64,000 bases of DNA from Liolophura sinensis (GCF_032854445.1 NC_088295.1:27267385-27331384), one strand, 5' to 3'. Positions 1 through 15,361 are shown, numbered from the stretch's first letter. Notes: generated by a model from the sequence alone, not told the origin. Program-made: numbers and translations.

Positions 1-2499
1 AGTCGCCCTCTTCAGGCGCGCACGTGTCCCAAGTCCGCGGTCGTTTTCACAACGGGTTAAGAAATTATAGCGGATAATACCAAGGTGAAAGGTATGCCAC
101 ATGAAAAATGTACAAATTCAATGATACTTGTAATCAGAGGTTATTTGAAAGTAAATACGGCTGAATAAACTGACAGCAGCCTATTTGGGTTCTGGTTTAT
201 ATCTTTGCCCTGAGAACATAAGCAGCAGTAAATTCTAGGAAAGACGATTGGTGGCAAAAATGATTCAGATCTAGTATATATTAAATTTTCTTCAAATTAA
301 AAACAGTAATAAGCTTTGTAGAAAAGTCTTTCCACTCGTCTAAGAAATATGTTAATACTTAAATAGTTTTATAGAGAATATTCATAAACATAAAAATGTA
401 AAGAAATACAATAACTATACAACAAAATTTTCTGGTCGTATATTTTCTACCTACCATATTTAAATATTTCATGATTCAGAAATGCCCAGCACTTATTATG
501 TATATATGTGTTTATGTGTGTTTGTGTAGTATATTTATAAAAAATAGATCTATGTATTCTTTGTTGAACTTAATAACTATTCAATATCGAGTACTGCACA
601 AAATACTAAGTGTCAGCATAACACGCTAAATCTCATGCATGATCGATAAATAAAATGACACGTAAAGACAGAGTATGTATGACTACGTGACGAAATCACC
701 TGTATACGAGATCATTATTGAGTGGCCGCGGATCTAAAGCTGTGATAAACAAAAGTTCTCTATACTGTTGTCTAGGAATTAAGTCGATCGCCTTCGCAAT
801 TTTTTTCTCGCACTCTTCAAAGTTATTCCACTCGTGTGTTTTGTAATTTGTAAAATAAATGCATTCGGTTGACACCTTGGTCGGTGGTGTGGATGCTGAG
901 AAAAGCTCCATATGAAAGCAGGGGTATTAGTGGGGCGGTTTAATTAGACTGGCCCGAGCAGTGGCGTTAACAAAGTAAGCAGAGGTTCTACTGTATAAGA
1001 CTGAACTGCCTCATGTGCTCTGCATATCTAGAAATCCCATAAATCAGTGCTAAGTGGCCAATCAGGATCTGAGACAAACAACAGTGGATTACCAGAAATT
1101 AGCTGCTAGCCTCGGCCGCTAAGCTCTTCTGACTAAAATTAATTAGGAGATTTTAAAAGGTGTAATTCTTAGTTAAACATTGTCGTTTGCAAAATTCATT
1201 AAATTGTTCATTTGTATTCTTCCTTTCTTTTTTTTTTCTCTCGCCCAAGACTCTAGAGTCTAGCTGACATTTTGGAAAAACGCTGACCAAAAACGTTGGG
1301 ATCTCTATAAAATGGTGTCAGCGTCAATAATGTTTGAGTGTATTTTCCGGAAAAAGTGGTAGTAAAATTTGAGAAATTAAAATTATCAATTTGACTCGAG
1401 CGGTGTTTCTCCATTCTTTTGAATTTTTGGAGTTTTGGAGAGCACATGTAGTATGTTATAAATTCAAAATACGAACAACCTAACTGCTATTTTGCAAGTA
1501 TATCATCACACATCAATTTGAATTGTCAGGTATAATTCAAACCTGATAAGCGGGAAAAAAAAAGTTAAATTAACTGTGTCTTCTTTCTAACTCTTCGGCA
1601 TTTAAAAATATTCACAAGTTTTTAAAATTTAATTTAATTATAATATTATAATTTATAAAACGCAATGAATAAAATCAAAAACATAACAAATATATTCTGG
1701 GTTTGTTATGCAAATGGAGGTATAATATAAAATATTACAGCATAGAGGGCAAAAGCAGAAAAGCAACCACAGTGCGATACTTCTCAAATGGAAGGTGAAC
1801 CCCGCCACTTGTCAATTTACCCGTGAGGGTGTTTTTTTTTTCTGACCGTTCATGTATATGCTTAAAAGGTATAGTAACTTACACGTACAACGTAAGCATA
1901 TGAAACTTCCAGCAACAATGTTAGGTTTACAGCAATCAAGTATTCACTATGCTATCTTTCTCGATTTTCCATGATTTTCATAATTTTTACTAACTCACTG
2001 TACCTTTCCTGGGAAAATGGAGGAACTGAAGGGCCATTTTCAAAAAAAGTTGTTTTACACAAATTTTGCATAGCCATTGCCCTTAGTAGAGATAACAGGG
2101 TTCCTTAGAAAATAATGACAGGATTTTTCTTGGTTACTTTTGAAATAATACAGACCTTTTTAAAAATAATGTGTGGCCAATCGTTTCTTTTGTTTTTCTT
2201 TGGAAGGGAGGGGGAAGGCATTTATATAAAATAGATATATACTCTGTATGAAAACATGGCACTTGTTAATACTCAAGTTAAAAACTCCCAGCAGTTTTAC
2301 ATAGCGTTTTGATTGTATAATTAAGCCGAAAATAGTTATTTCCACATCAACAATTGTTTCGAATCTGTAGGAATGCCACCAAACACGTGTAGACATTAAG
2401 ACATAAATGTCACGCTATTGTAAAAATTTTACCGACCCCCACAAATGTGTGGCAGTTATGTGGTCAGGTTGAGATGTCCGCCAGATCAACACTTACTTA
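1..2499. other. No recognisable gene, AT-rich
   Basis: AT-rich sequence with short homopolymers. The open frames here are short and show no motif I recognise. Nothing resembling the missing 3' exon of the Pitx gene (a VWFKNRRAKW-type sequence on the minus strand) was seen. Confidence 0.5.
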
Positions 2500-2511
2500 C
2501 TGTGTCGTGCT

Positions 2512-2542
2512 GGGGGTGGGGGGAGGGGGGGGGTGGAGGAGG
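2512..2542 (+). repeat. G-rich tract, possible G-quadruplex
   Basis: Runs of 5, 6, 9, 2, 2 and 2 guanines separated by single T or A bases. It satisfies the usual four-run rule for a G-quadruplex on the plus strand. Function unknown; it could be simple-sequence drift. Confidence 0.6.
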
Positions 2543-6232
<3,690 letters not shown>

Positions 6233-8996
6233 CTATAGTTAACAGAAGACCCCCACGCGGAAGTCGACGATCTCCAACCCGGGCTGCTGGCTTAATGTTA
6301 ATACCTCCAAAGGACAGCCTACGTAAGCCGGCTGTGTGTGTTAAGGTTGTCAGCAGATCGACAGCCCCAGTTCAAACTCTGCCCTTTACCCTCCGAGCCG
6401 ACAGTTCCCGAATCTGAGTATCCAAGCTATGAGTTTGCCCGACTGCACTGATTTACGAAAAATTGGTTTTCCACTGATATTTGTATGCTGCTCTCTAGAA
6501 TAGTACTCAGTCCTGTTCCCGTGACATTCTTGAGGGTGTGCCTTTGGCTGATTTTGCCGGTGAAATTCTTTGCAATTAGCTTCAGAGAAGCAATTGTCCA
6601 CAGACGGCATCAGTGACAAGTGTCCAGCAAAGACCCTGCCTCCATGTTATGAGTCGCTACTGGTCGTGACGTCACTGGTCGTCTGCTCTGTTCTCGGTCG
6701 ATCTTGTTGCTGATAGGCTGAGCCAGAACCGAGACAGTCCGATCAGATATCGGCTTGTCGATAATTGTAAAAACAACTGAATGTTTTATATTTGTCTGAT
6801 TAGGCCGCTAACTTTGCTCTCTCTAATGTATGCCATTAATTAAAAGAATTTATTCTGACTCCCGTCTGTTTAATCTGCGAGAAACCACAGAGTATAAGAA
6901 AAGTCACCCTTCACAATAACGAAACGGTCTCTCTGGAAGCCGAGTGTGGGAAGTTTTTGGTGAGGAATTTAAGCTCGGAATCCTCGGGATAAAATAAGTC
7001 AATTAGTTAATTGGCTGAAATGACAAACCATCACGACTTGTAGCCACCCAGTGCTGACATTTGGACATACTGGCCACAATCTGGATATAACAGATAACAC
7101 TGTCTATACCACTAATGAAGACAATCACGTTAACATCTTCTGTCACTTGGGTGGAGGCAATAAGGAACGTAGCAAAATGCTATGAAAACACACTTGGGAT
7201 GTCATGCCACAGTTGGGGATAAAACGGCTTAGTGTTTTGCTTTAAGAACGTTGTAAAGAGAATACAAATATTTCAACACGTAACGAAATATCGACACAAA
7301 CTTAATCACTTGGAGACGAACGCAAGAATAGCTAAATTTCTTCTTTACGAACGTTGTGCGACAAAGGAAAATTTAAATTCCGCTTGGCAAGTGTGTGAAA
7401 TGTCTTATTCCACAGTGTTACCTACAGTGTACTTTCAAAAGGATTCTGTTTTGTTGAATTTATATGAGAAACACCGCTATGCATGTATTTTCACCATATC
7501 GTAAAGTACCTGTACATCTTCATATGATTTGTGCGAACATATAATAAAAGGGTACCACATGAACCTTAAAGTAAGCAATTCAGAGGTTATCATCATAACG
7601 TATACGTACATGCATGTACTTTACTTATTTTCCAGACACTGCGATGCCTTCCGCGATTTGTAAAAAAAATGCAACAGTTCATTAGGCAAACCAGTTATAG
7701 GGTAGCTCGTCTATTTTTTATGAACTGTAAACTTTTGGATTTGATGAAATTTCTATGTTAAGAGCAACGATCAGAAGCAAATTAGTAATTCTCAAAGATC
7801 GTCAGTTTGCCGAACTTTGGTTCAATTTGCGTGGTCATTATTGGATCAGACACGTGGGATCAGTGCGTGTGAATTATGGCCTTTTCATCCGAGTTGCCGA
7901 ACTGTGTGCTATGTTACCTCTGGCATAAGCTAACTAGAATGGACCATTGCCTCAGTCAATACATGTTTTCACGGGGCCGAAGTACATTCACAGACGAGTA
8001 TGGACAAACTTATCAGGATAAAGATAATTTTTGTTTTATTCTTTTTTTTAATATATTGTTGGATCTCTTAATGTAGCTTTGTACCCATACGAAAAAATGT
8101 GAATGCACATACATAAACATCACAAAATAGACTGTGTTTGTGGGTACATCACCAGTTGTGGACAATTCCCCAAACAGGTATTTCACCATATATTTTACGG
8201 CATCATTCTAGTTTACGGGATGACTTTGGTTGCAAAATTGTTGAAAAATTGTTGTTGAAATTGAAATTGTAATGGTTACCAATAAGAATTGCTTGCAAGC
8301 GTCTTGCACTATTCATTATGATAATTAGGTGTTTGGTTTGCCGTTCTGTCGTCAGCTCAAGCACACGCCGTCTTCGCGTCTTCCTATGTAAAATGATAAA
8401 TGCTGAGTGCACGGGAGCGACAACCATATGTCTTCATTAGTGTCAAACGGGCTAATCTCTACGAGTAGAGCCTCTGTTATGCTGTATATCTATAACACAG
8501 AATCGGTCCAGTAAACAAACTGTTGTTATATTAAATGATATCCTTAATTAATATACCATTACTCTGTTTAATGTTGACAGATCGCGCTAGACAAAGAAAT
8601 TGCAAAGCGTGAACAGACAATTATATAGTTGTTTCTTCACACAATGGTACCATACTATTTCAGCGCAAACAACTCGTCGCTTTATCAATCACACTGAGTT
8701 CATTGGCTCGTGCCTCACTAACGACCGAGCACAAGTCACCTTGGCACCCACTGTTAGTCAAACCACAGGGAATAGATATCTGTGCTTACCGCAGTATTTA
8801 ACACTACAGTATGCTGTAAGTCCAAAGTGGTTTTATTAATAAGCCGTCCTCGTCCCATTGTTTCTTCATTGCTCAACCTTGTTTGCATGCCATTAAACTG
8901 TTAATCATTCGTTGTTTACGAGCATGTCAGGGCGACTTTGATTACATGTTTTCTTATAATTTAATCTTGGCTGTAATGTTTTTTTATTCGAATCTT
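6233..8996. other. Upstream flank of Pitx, no further gene seen
   Basis: Contains the CRE-like site at 6667 and a possible 5' UTR segment around 6390-6700 (a GGTAAAG donor-like site on the minus strand near 6392). Several short open frames occur without recognisable domains. Confidence 0.4.
6667..6674. promoter_or_regulatory. Palindromic CRE, TGACGTCA
   Basis: Perfect 8-bp CREB/ATF palindrome about 435 bp upstream of the Pitx start codon. Its position would suit a proximal promoter, but single sites occur by chance, so the role is unproven. Confidence 0.3.
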
Positions 8997-9064
8997 TTTT
9001 TACGCAGTACTCAAGAATATTTCACGTGTACGACGGCGGCCAGTATTATGGTGGGAGGAAACCA
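8997..9064 (-). mobile_element. SINE fragment (tRNA-headed family), truncated
   Basis: Carries the family core: GTACTCAAGAATATTTCAC, then CGACGGCGGCCAG and ATGGTGGGAGGAAACC, as seen on the plus strand. Relative to the tRNA head the element is on the minus strand; the head and most of the middle are absent. Confidence 0.8.
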
Positions 9065-9913
9065 TTAACAGACACATTCAAATACAGAAGCACGTGTGTT
9101 TGAGGACCTGGCATAGTAAAATATGAGATTTCCTAACATTCTGATGTATACTTCAGCAATACTATTTGACCCCTTATTTTATTACATGGTTATGGCACCA
9201 ATAGCAATATCCAATTCAATTTAACTATTGTATAAAATAAGGTTAAGCACATATAGCATAATATTGTACGGGAAGGATTTCCTAAGAAATGTATTTGTAT
9301 CCATATATAACACAGATGTCAAGATAGATTGTGTAAAGTGATGTACATTTACAGTTTGACGCAGGGAGAAACCACAGCAAATTAAAGCGTATGACATCCC
9401 ATGGAACTGATGAATCTCATCTCGTGCTATTATGCAGTAAATTTGTGAAACATTTTGTCTTTAATTCTGCACGGGGAACTGGGGCAGTATAACAGTTCAA
9501 CTTCAAATATATTCTGACGTATTCCGCGACGACAGTGTGGCGACGTGCAAATGGTCAAACGTAACCGGTGAAATATGTACGGCCTCTTGTCGCAGGTCGA
9601 TGTCGATGATCAGAAAACCCATATACAGCAAAACCGTGTCATCTAATTCCCACATCAAAATAATTACAATAAAACGCGTGTTGTGAAAAAAAAATAATGC
9701 TGGTAGCAGGCAGGAAATAAGTCATGACTTTTCAACAAGGTTGACACACATTCTTACTACAAGCATAAACATAACAGGGCCGGGTTAAACACGATATCTG
9801 ATTAGTGTTCATGCAACTGAAGGGAAGCATACGAAAGTGTTTGCCAAAATGAGTTGAGTGGGTTTTTCATAAGAGACTGCGTTCATGAAGTCACACGCAG
9901 GCGCCATGCCTTC
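9065..9913. other. Intergenic, no gene seen
   Basis: Only the first of a pair of about 65-bp direct repeats (9821-9887) was noticed. Confidence 0.4.
9821..9887 (+). repeat. Direct repeat flanking a SINE, copy 1
   Basis: Pairs with 10242-10310, roughly 75 percent identical by eye, sharing GGAAGCATA, AAAGTGT and AAAATGAG. The two copies are about 420 bp apart and enclose the SINE at 9914. Confidence 0.5.
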
Positions 9914-10045
9914 ATTTATTTATTTATTTGATTGGTGTTTTACGCCGTACTCAAGAATATTTCACTTATCCGACGCGGCCTGCATTATGTTGGGAGGAAA
10001 CCGGGCAGATCCAAGGGGAAACCCACGACCATCCGCAAGTCGCAA
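9914..10045 (-). mobile_element. SINE copy, 5' truncated (minus orientation)
   Basis: On the plus strand it starts with (ATTT)n, then GATTGGTGTTTTACGCCG, the ACTCAAGAATATTTCACTT core and GTTGGGAGGAAACCGGGCAG, and fades after CGACCATCCGCAAG. The tRNA-like head is missing. Confidence 0.85.
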
Positions 10046-10241
10046 ATTGTCGTCCACACGAGCTTCGTCGACCGTCTATTTTCACCAAAGCCCCAAGAAC
10101 ATTCACCGAGAGCTGGAGAATCCACGATTTCTCTGCCCAAGACCGGATAGACACGATAAAAATCCGTGATCGGATGACTTTCGAGTTACGCAGCTGAACA
10201 GAGTAGATACACGCTCATGTTTGACTGGTGGCCATACATTA

Positions 10242-10310
10242 GTGAGGAAGCATATAAAAGTGTCCGCAAAAATGAGCTGAGTTGCCTTTCTATATTAGAC
10301 TGTGTTCTGG
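10242..10310 (+). repeat. Direct repeat flanking a SINE, copy 2
   Basis: Second member of the pair described at 9821-9887. Confidence 0.5.
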
Positions 10311-11172
10311 AACAGTCGCCTTTTCCATGTTGAAATACAGAGTGTAAATTAGATTACCATAACTTTCCAATAGCCATTTTAAAGGCTTCCCGCAGACTGT
10401 GTAAGAAAAATTGTGGCTGTTCACGTCCTGTACATAATGTTTCGTCTTAAAACCAAATGCTCCTTTACATTTATGGAATGGAAGCTGCGAAAATATACCT
10501 TGCATGTTTTATACATTAATTGCATGACTTAATGGAATTGTTTATTTGTTTGTGTCGCTTTAACGATAATACAGAGGTGTGTATAGATGCGCAAAGATTG
10601 CAAATGCGCAACACTAGCATTAACTCACTCAAATGTTCTATGAAAAACGCGGATCAAGATTCTAGGGAGTGTGCTGTGTTCAAAGGCCGAACTGTGGACC
10701 AACCGATTAGCAGTTTGACGCAGTACACGCACGCCTCAGTAAAGATTTGCCGAACTGTGTGACTAAATGCGGGCATACCCCAAGCTTTGTTTTGACACGT
10801 ATTAAGTTCCACCGTTATTCTGCTGAAGCTGTCAAACTGGTTCTGGATATGCGGCCCCGTATTAATTCTAGAATAACATACCTCACACTAGCCACACCTA
10901 AAGCAGGTTACTTTCACAAAAATGAATTGTCAAAATTTTGGGAACAATACATCTGGTGGATAATGTGGTGCTAAAAGTTTATAAAATTAAAAACGAAAAT
11001 GACTTGTCAATTTGCATGCACAAAACCAGATATAGATGGATATGCCGTTCGGATTACTAGCCTTGTATATGTTAGTTTTATTCTAGGTTCAAGTGGCCTA
11101 TATATGTGTTTATCCGCATCCTGTCAATGTACAGGTTATGAACAGGTTACAGCAACAGCTACAAAAAACCCG
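10311..11172. other. Intergenic, no gene seen
   Basis: Short open frames without recognisable motifs. A TTGCCGAACTGTGTG string at about 10747 also occurs near 7893, a possible trace of another repeat. Confidence 0.35.
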
Positions 11173-11287
11173 AGGAAAATTGACAAGAGGCCGAATTTAA
11201 TCGGTCAGTCGTGTGACCACTTGCCAACTATCACACTGCGTGTCCTCGCTGCTGTGGTTTTATTATATCCATTTCCGTGTTACCCAT
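11173..11287 (+). repeat. Dispersed repeat R1, copy 2
   Basis: GACAAGAGGCCGAATTTAAT start and a CTGTGGTTTTATTATATCC end, with about 40 bp of extra sequence relative to copy 1. Confidence 0.45.
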
Positions 11288-11954
11288 AGCCAGGGGCTGT
11301 ATAAGCATCCTTTGTTATTTTATCGACATGGTTCTGTTATTACCAGTTGCAATCAAAGTGCGTCTAATATATCTCTATATTTATACTGAACTTGGAAATT
11401 AGCCACGGAATACGAACTGAAATTTGAATTTGGTGTAATGCCTGGAATATCGACTGTTTTCGCTACATCGTTGGATCTATGTGTCGAAACAGGTATTCGT
11501 ACAGCAGCCGTCGACCATAATGGACATTTCGGGTCAATAATCTCAAGGCCAGTCCCCAAAACGATGTTTAACATAAACCACCACAGAACTAAGAAGTATA
11601 TAAAGTACGAAATAAGGACGAAATCATGCAAAGAGAAGCTGTCACAGTTTTCATTGACGTTGGATAGACACAAGGACAATGAATGAAATCAGTGTTCAGA
11701 TCATGTACCATGCTTGTATATACGCTATCGATAATCAAAATATATCTCTCAGTTGGGATTTGATTACAACTATTCATATATACAAAATGGCGATCTAATT
11801 CAACATGGTGAATATACTTCGTCCATGCACGGATTAAGTGGAGTTAAGACACAGTTATGAAGCAGAGTGTCAGGCTATTCTATTACATGTTACCATTATA
11901 TTATTTCTTACATCTTCGCTTGAGAACTTGTGTCATAGGTTTTTTTTTTTGAAA

Positions 11955-12025
11955 ATGTCCGAACTGGAACGGCCCTTCATGTTCTACAAGTGCTATGAGA
12001 ATGACGGACGTGACACTTACATTTC
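11955..12025 (+). repeat. Dispersed repeat R2, copy 1 (partial)
   Basis: Shares CTGGAACG-CCCTT, TATGAGAAT, GGAC-TGAC and CTTA-AT-TC blocks with 15598-15672. Old and diverged; class unknown. Confidence 0.4.
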
Positions 12026-13322
12026 AATAAATTCATCTATTTCAACTACTCTGCCTAAAATACCGGGCATAAATTTTACTTTGCAACTGTAATAACAGCA
12101 TAAACCTGGTCTCTATGCATTGTTTTCTTGTGATTGTTTATTAAAATGTGATCACAACACGGAAGTACAGTCCAGTGTCTTCTACAAAATTGGAATCAAC
12201 ACTACCTGATTATTTCTAACCTAATTCTACCTAAGCCATATAGGCGGTGTCTAAGATGCTACTTTTTAAACATTTTCATGGACAGTTAGAACAAAACGTC
12301 AGCTGAGGTAAGATCGACAAGAGGCCGGATTTTACCGGCTTTGATCTAGTCTTACTCTCTTTGTACAACATGGTTACGTATTAAAGTTAACCGAAACTGG
12401 GTGGAACGAAGGGCAGATTTATATATGATGTGACTTACATGCGCTTTGCGCGAAAAAAGTGAATGCGATGTATAGTTATCACATAAATAATCTGTAATTA
12501 AATTTTGTTCAGAATGTATATTTAATGAAAAGACCGTGATGCTAAAATGCTTTTTTGTGTCATTTTTGGGATTTTGTGTTTTAATGCGAATTAGGAGGTC
12601 GTCTTTTATATTCGATGGCCTGTATGGAGAATGAGGTTAGCCTGTAAGATATCACATGGTTGTCTCCCTTGCATTGGATTTTTTGATTTACTCTGGTGCT
12701 TTATGAAGTATGAGGTTGTTTAACTTATACAGTGTCAATTGGGATTTTGGTGCATTACACAAATAGGAGGAAATGTCATAGGGGATAGAGGCTAAAGGTT
12801 CCAATCTGACGTCAAGCACTTCACCAATGGATGCCTTATGGTACAAGTCCAACACAAAAGTTTTGTTGTTTTTGACTAGTACTTTACTTGTATCTATGGT
12901 GATCAAGACTTACACAAGTTTGAATAACAAACTCCTTTTCCCTTATTCTCCCTTCTTTTCTCTTTTATCCGTGTACAACCTTAGGAAACACTCTTGTCCT
13001 ATGCAAAAGTTCTTTAATCTAGATCAAAAGTTTTTCTTACTCATCTACACAAATAATCCGAGGACATTTTTTCTACCAGAAGTTCGTTCTAGTTGCCAGT
13101 TTAAATTCTATATTTGACTATTTGTACTTGCAGAAAAAAAAGGATTCCTTGAGCAATGCAAAGAACCCCTTTCTTCATTCGTCGTAGTTTGGTTCCATTC
13201 AGAATAATCGTTTGTAAACAAAATTAAATAAATCTTCCGACGAACCACTTTCTTAATAGTTACTGTTAATGTAATAATACATTTGAACAATATTCGAGAA
13301 ATTAAGCAGTGCGGATGGAAAT
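12026..13322. other. Intergenic; one R1 copy, otherwise nothing recognised
   Basis: Apart from the R1 copy at 12306 I see no supported feature. Open frames are short and AT-biased. Confidence 0.35.
12306..12380 (+). repeat. Dispersed repeat R1, copy 3
   Basis: GACAAGAGGCCGGATTTTAC start and a CTAGTCTTACTCTCTTTGT end; same order of blocks as copies 1 and 2. Confidence 0.45.
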
Positions 13323-13456
13323 GGAATGCAGTGGTACTGGTGGAGGGAAGTGGAATGCAGTGGTACTGGTGGAGGGAAGTGGAATGCAGCGGTACTGGTG
13401 GAGGGAAGTGGAATGCAGCGGTACTGGTGGAGGGAAATGGAATGCAGCGGTACTGG
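13323..13456 (+). repeat. Minisatellite, 29-bp unit, about 4.6 copies
   Basis: Units start at 13323, 13352, 13381, 13410 and 13439 (last one partial). The unit begins GGAATGCAG(T/C)GGTACTGG and ends GTGGAGGGAA(G/A)T. Copies differ by one to three substitutions, so expansion is recent. It ends about 57 bp before the LTR at 13513. Confidence 0.95.
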
Positions 13457-13512
13457 CTGATCAGGCACAGGCTCAGTAAAGCTGTTTATTTTGGAAATTT
13501 TTTACTTCATAG

Positions 13513-13941
13513 TGTCACGTGGGTTACTTATGCTGGGAACAAGTTGGGACGAATGACTGGTGATATGTAGAATGCTTTATTCCAAATGGTTTTAGTCTCA
13601 GGACAGGATGACCTAAGAGGGCAGAAAACAAGCTTACTCAGCTATGTGAACAACTGAGTGTCTGCACTGAACGTCTCTCAGGATTAAGCTTAAATACTCC
13701 AGCTAATCACTGAAATCAACGAATCCAATCAGCATCCAGATACACAAGTCCAGCGGGTCCGAAAAACCGTTGCTTTCAATACCTAACAACTTAATGTACT
13801 GGGACGGGAAACTGGGTGTTTTAGTGGACATTAGTCAACCCTAATAACATTGGTGAGGGATGAATGATCAGAATGGAGTGATGACAGAGTAATATGAAAA
13901 AGCAACAAGAGTAGGGAAAACCTCAACATCCAATGGTGACA
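13513..13941 (-). mobile_element. LTR of a Ty3/gypsy-type retrotransposon (3' LTR)
   Basis: 429 bp bounded by the inverted ends TGTCAC and GTGACA. Read on the minus strand it has TATTTAAG (near 13690-13698) as a TATA-like box and AATAAA at 13576-13581 as polyadenylation signal, in the right order for U3-R-U5. A purine-rich stretch (GAGAAGGGAATGG) lies directly outside the U3 end at 13942-13955, as expected for the polypurine tract, which makes this the 3' LTR. The first 178 bp of U3 recur at 17624-17802. Confidence 0.85.
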
Positions 13942-13955
13942 CCATTCCCTTCTCG
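13942..13955 (-). other. Polypurine tract next to the 3' LTR
   Basis: Minus strand reads GAGAAGGGAATGG directly before the TGTCAC end of the LTR, the standard place for plus-strand priming in LTR retrotransposons. Confidence 0.6.
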
Positions 13956-13990
13956 GGGAAGCGTCGTCCTAGTTTACTAGTTTACCTGAA

Positions 13991-14046
13991 ACAGTTTGGA
14001 GGTTCGGGACCAGTTTGGAGATTCGGAACCATTTTGGAGGTTCGGT
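13991..14046. repeat. Three short tandem copies, about 20-bp unit
   Basis: Plus strand shows three successive CAGTTTGGAGGTTCGGGAC-like units with one to three changes each, between the retrotransposon end and the 55-bp array. Confidence 0.7.
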
Positions 14047-14053
14047 ATGGCAT

Positions 14054-14817
14054 TTGGGCATTGAGGAGGAGGCACTCCATCGGACGGAGTCGTTGAACAC
14101 GCCAGGTGGGCATTGAGGAGGAGGAGGCACTCCATCGGACCGAGTCGTTGAATACTCCAGGTGGGCATTGAGGAGGAGGAGGCACTCCATCGGACCGAGT
14201 CGTTGAACACGCCAGGTGGGCATTGAGGAGGAGGAGGCACTCCATCGGACCGAGTCGTTGAACACGCCAGGTGGGCATTGAGGAGGAGGAGGAGGCACTC
14301 CATCTGGCCGAATCGTTGAACACGCCAGGTGAGCATTGAGGAGGAGGAGGCACTCCATCGGACCGAGTCGTTGAACACGCCAGGTGGGCATTGAGGAGGA
14401 GGCACTCCATCGGACGGAGTCGTTGAGCACGCCAGGTGGGCATTGAGGAGGAGGAGGCACGCCATCGGACCGAATCGTTGAACACTCCAGGTGGGCATTG
14501 AGGAGGAGGAGGCACTCCATCGGACCGAGTCGTTGAACACGCCAGGTGGGCATTGAGGAGGAGGCACTCCATCGGACGGAGTCGTTGAGCACGCCAGGTG
14601 GGCATTGAGGAGGAGGAGGCACGCCATCGGACCGAATCGTTGAACACTCCAGGTGGGCATTGAGGAGGAGGAGACACTTCCTCGGACCGAATTGTTGAAC
14701 ACGCCAGGTGGGCATTGAGGAGGAGGAGGCACTCCATCGGACCGAGTCGTTGAGCACGCCAGGTGGGCATTGAGGAGGAGGAGGCACTCCATCGGAGCGA
14801 ATCGTTGAATTCGCCGA
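14054..14817. repeat. Minisatellite, 55-bp unit, 14 copies
   Basis: Units begin GTGGGCATTG at 14054, 14106, 14161, 14216, 14271, 14329, 14384, 14436, 14491, 14546, 14598, 14653, 14708 and 14763. Most are 55 bp; 52- and 58-bp variants differ by one GAG triplet. A 162-bp higher-order block (52+55+55) occurs twice in a row at 14384-14545 and 14546-14707. All three minus-strand frames stay open across nearly the whole array, simply because the unit has no stop in any frame. The outer right unit runs directly into the retrotransposon integrase sequence. Confidence 0.95.
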
Positions 14818-15060
14818 ACATCGGGTAGAATGGTGTGTAACATGTCGACTCGTGCCTTGTAGCATTATATGAATGGACAAGAGATTTTGTTTATCTCTTA
14901 GAGTGCCCAGCATATTTAGCAGTCTGATTGAACCTTTCGCACATACCATTCCCTTCGGGATGATATGGCGTTGTCCGACTCTTCTGAACTCCAGCAATTT
15001 TACACAGCTCTCTGGAAAGCAGCTTTATTAGGTGGTTTCGACTTTCGTCATATGCACTGC
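14818..15060 (-). pseudogene. Integrase core C-terminal part, gypsy type, broken
   Basis: Minus-strand conceptual translation gives YDESRNHL, then [32 protein letters not shown] and, after a frame change, YNATRHESTCYTPFYPMFG. These match the end of the Ty3/gypsy integrase catalytic core: the PYHPxGNG motif, catalytic Glu in ERFN, and HSxTGYxPFYLMFG. A frameshift and an in-frame stop lie between ERFN and YNAT. The normal upstream part of the core with the two Asp residues is deleted. Confidence 0.85.
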
Positions 15061-15112
15061 TCACGAAAGTTTACCTTCCTGTTAACAACAGAAGTCAACC
15101 CAGGCCAGGTCC

Positions 15113-15361
15113 TCACCAAGTCCTACGTCCGAGTAACTCCCTGATGACCCATGACATCGTGTAATACCTGCTAACAAGATCCCGGAATTTGGTAGGCAGT
15201 ATCAACTGTCGAGTGGTACACTTACTGACTGAACTATCACGGAACAAAATACCATTATCTAACACCAGCTTATCCTGGTCCTTCAAAATCTGACGAACCT
15301 CTAGCTCTTCTTGACTAAGTACTTTACCCTGAGGACGCTGTCCTTTTAGAATGAATTTCAT
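15113..15361 (-). pseudogene. RNase H-integrase linker with HHCC zinc-binding start
   Basis: Open stretch with LVLDNGILFRDSSV, then QLILPTKFRDLVSR. Moving one frame gives LLHDVMGHQGVTRT, the first half of the integrase HHCC zinc-binding domain. The order and spacing are those of gypsy Pol. The frameshift falls between DLVSR and LHDV, and a stop plus a large deletion follow. Confidence 0.8.

Noticed and set aside
696-911. 71-codon minus-strand frame that looks protein-like and ends near a GTGATT donor-like site
   Set aside because: No recognisable domain, no matching neighbour exon, and no promoter or acceptor evidence. It remains possible that it is an exon of an unknown gene.
6386-6619. 77-codon minus-strand frame upstream of Pitx
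   Set aside because: No conserved motif and no in-frame link to the Pitx exons; more likely 5' UTR or flank.
11353-11686. Overlapping open frames on both strands (82 and 108 codons)
   Set aside because: Opposite-strand overlap and lack of motifs point to chance openness.
13969-14997. Long overlapping open frames of 279-342 codons on the minus strand
   Set aside because: They are products of the 55-bp tandem unit, which has no stop in any of three frames; the repeated peptide has no known domain and the flanks are retrotransposon remnants.
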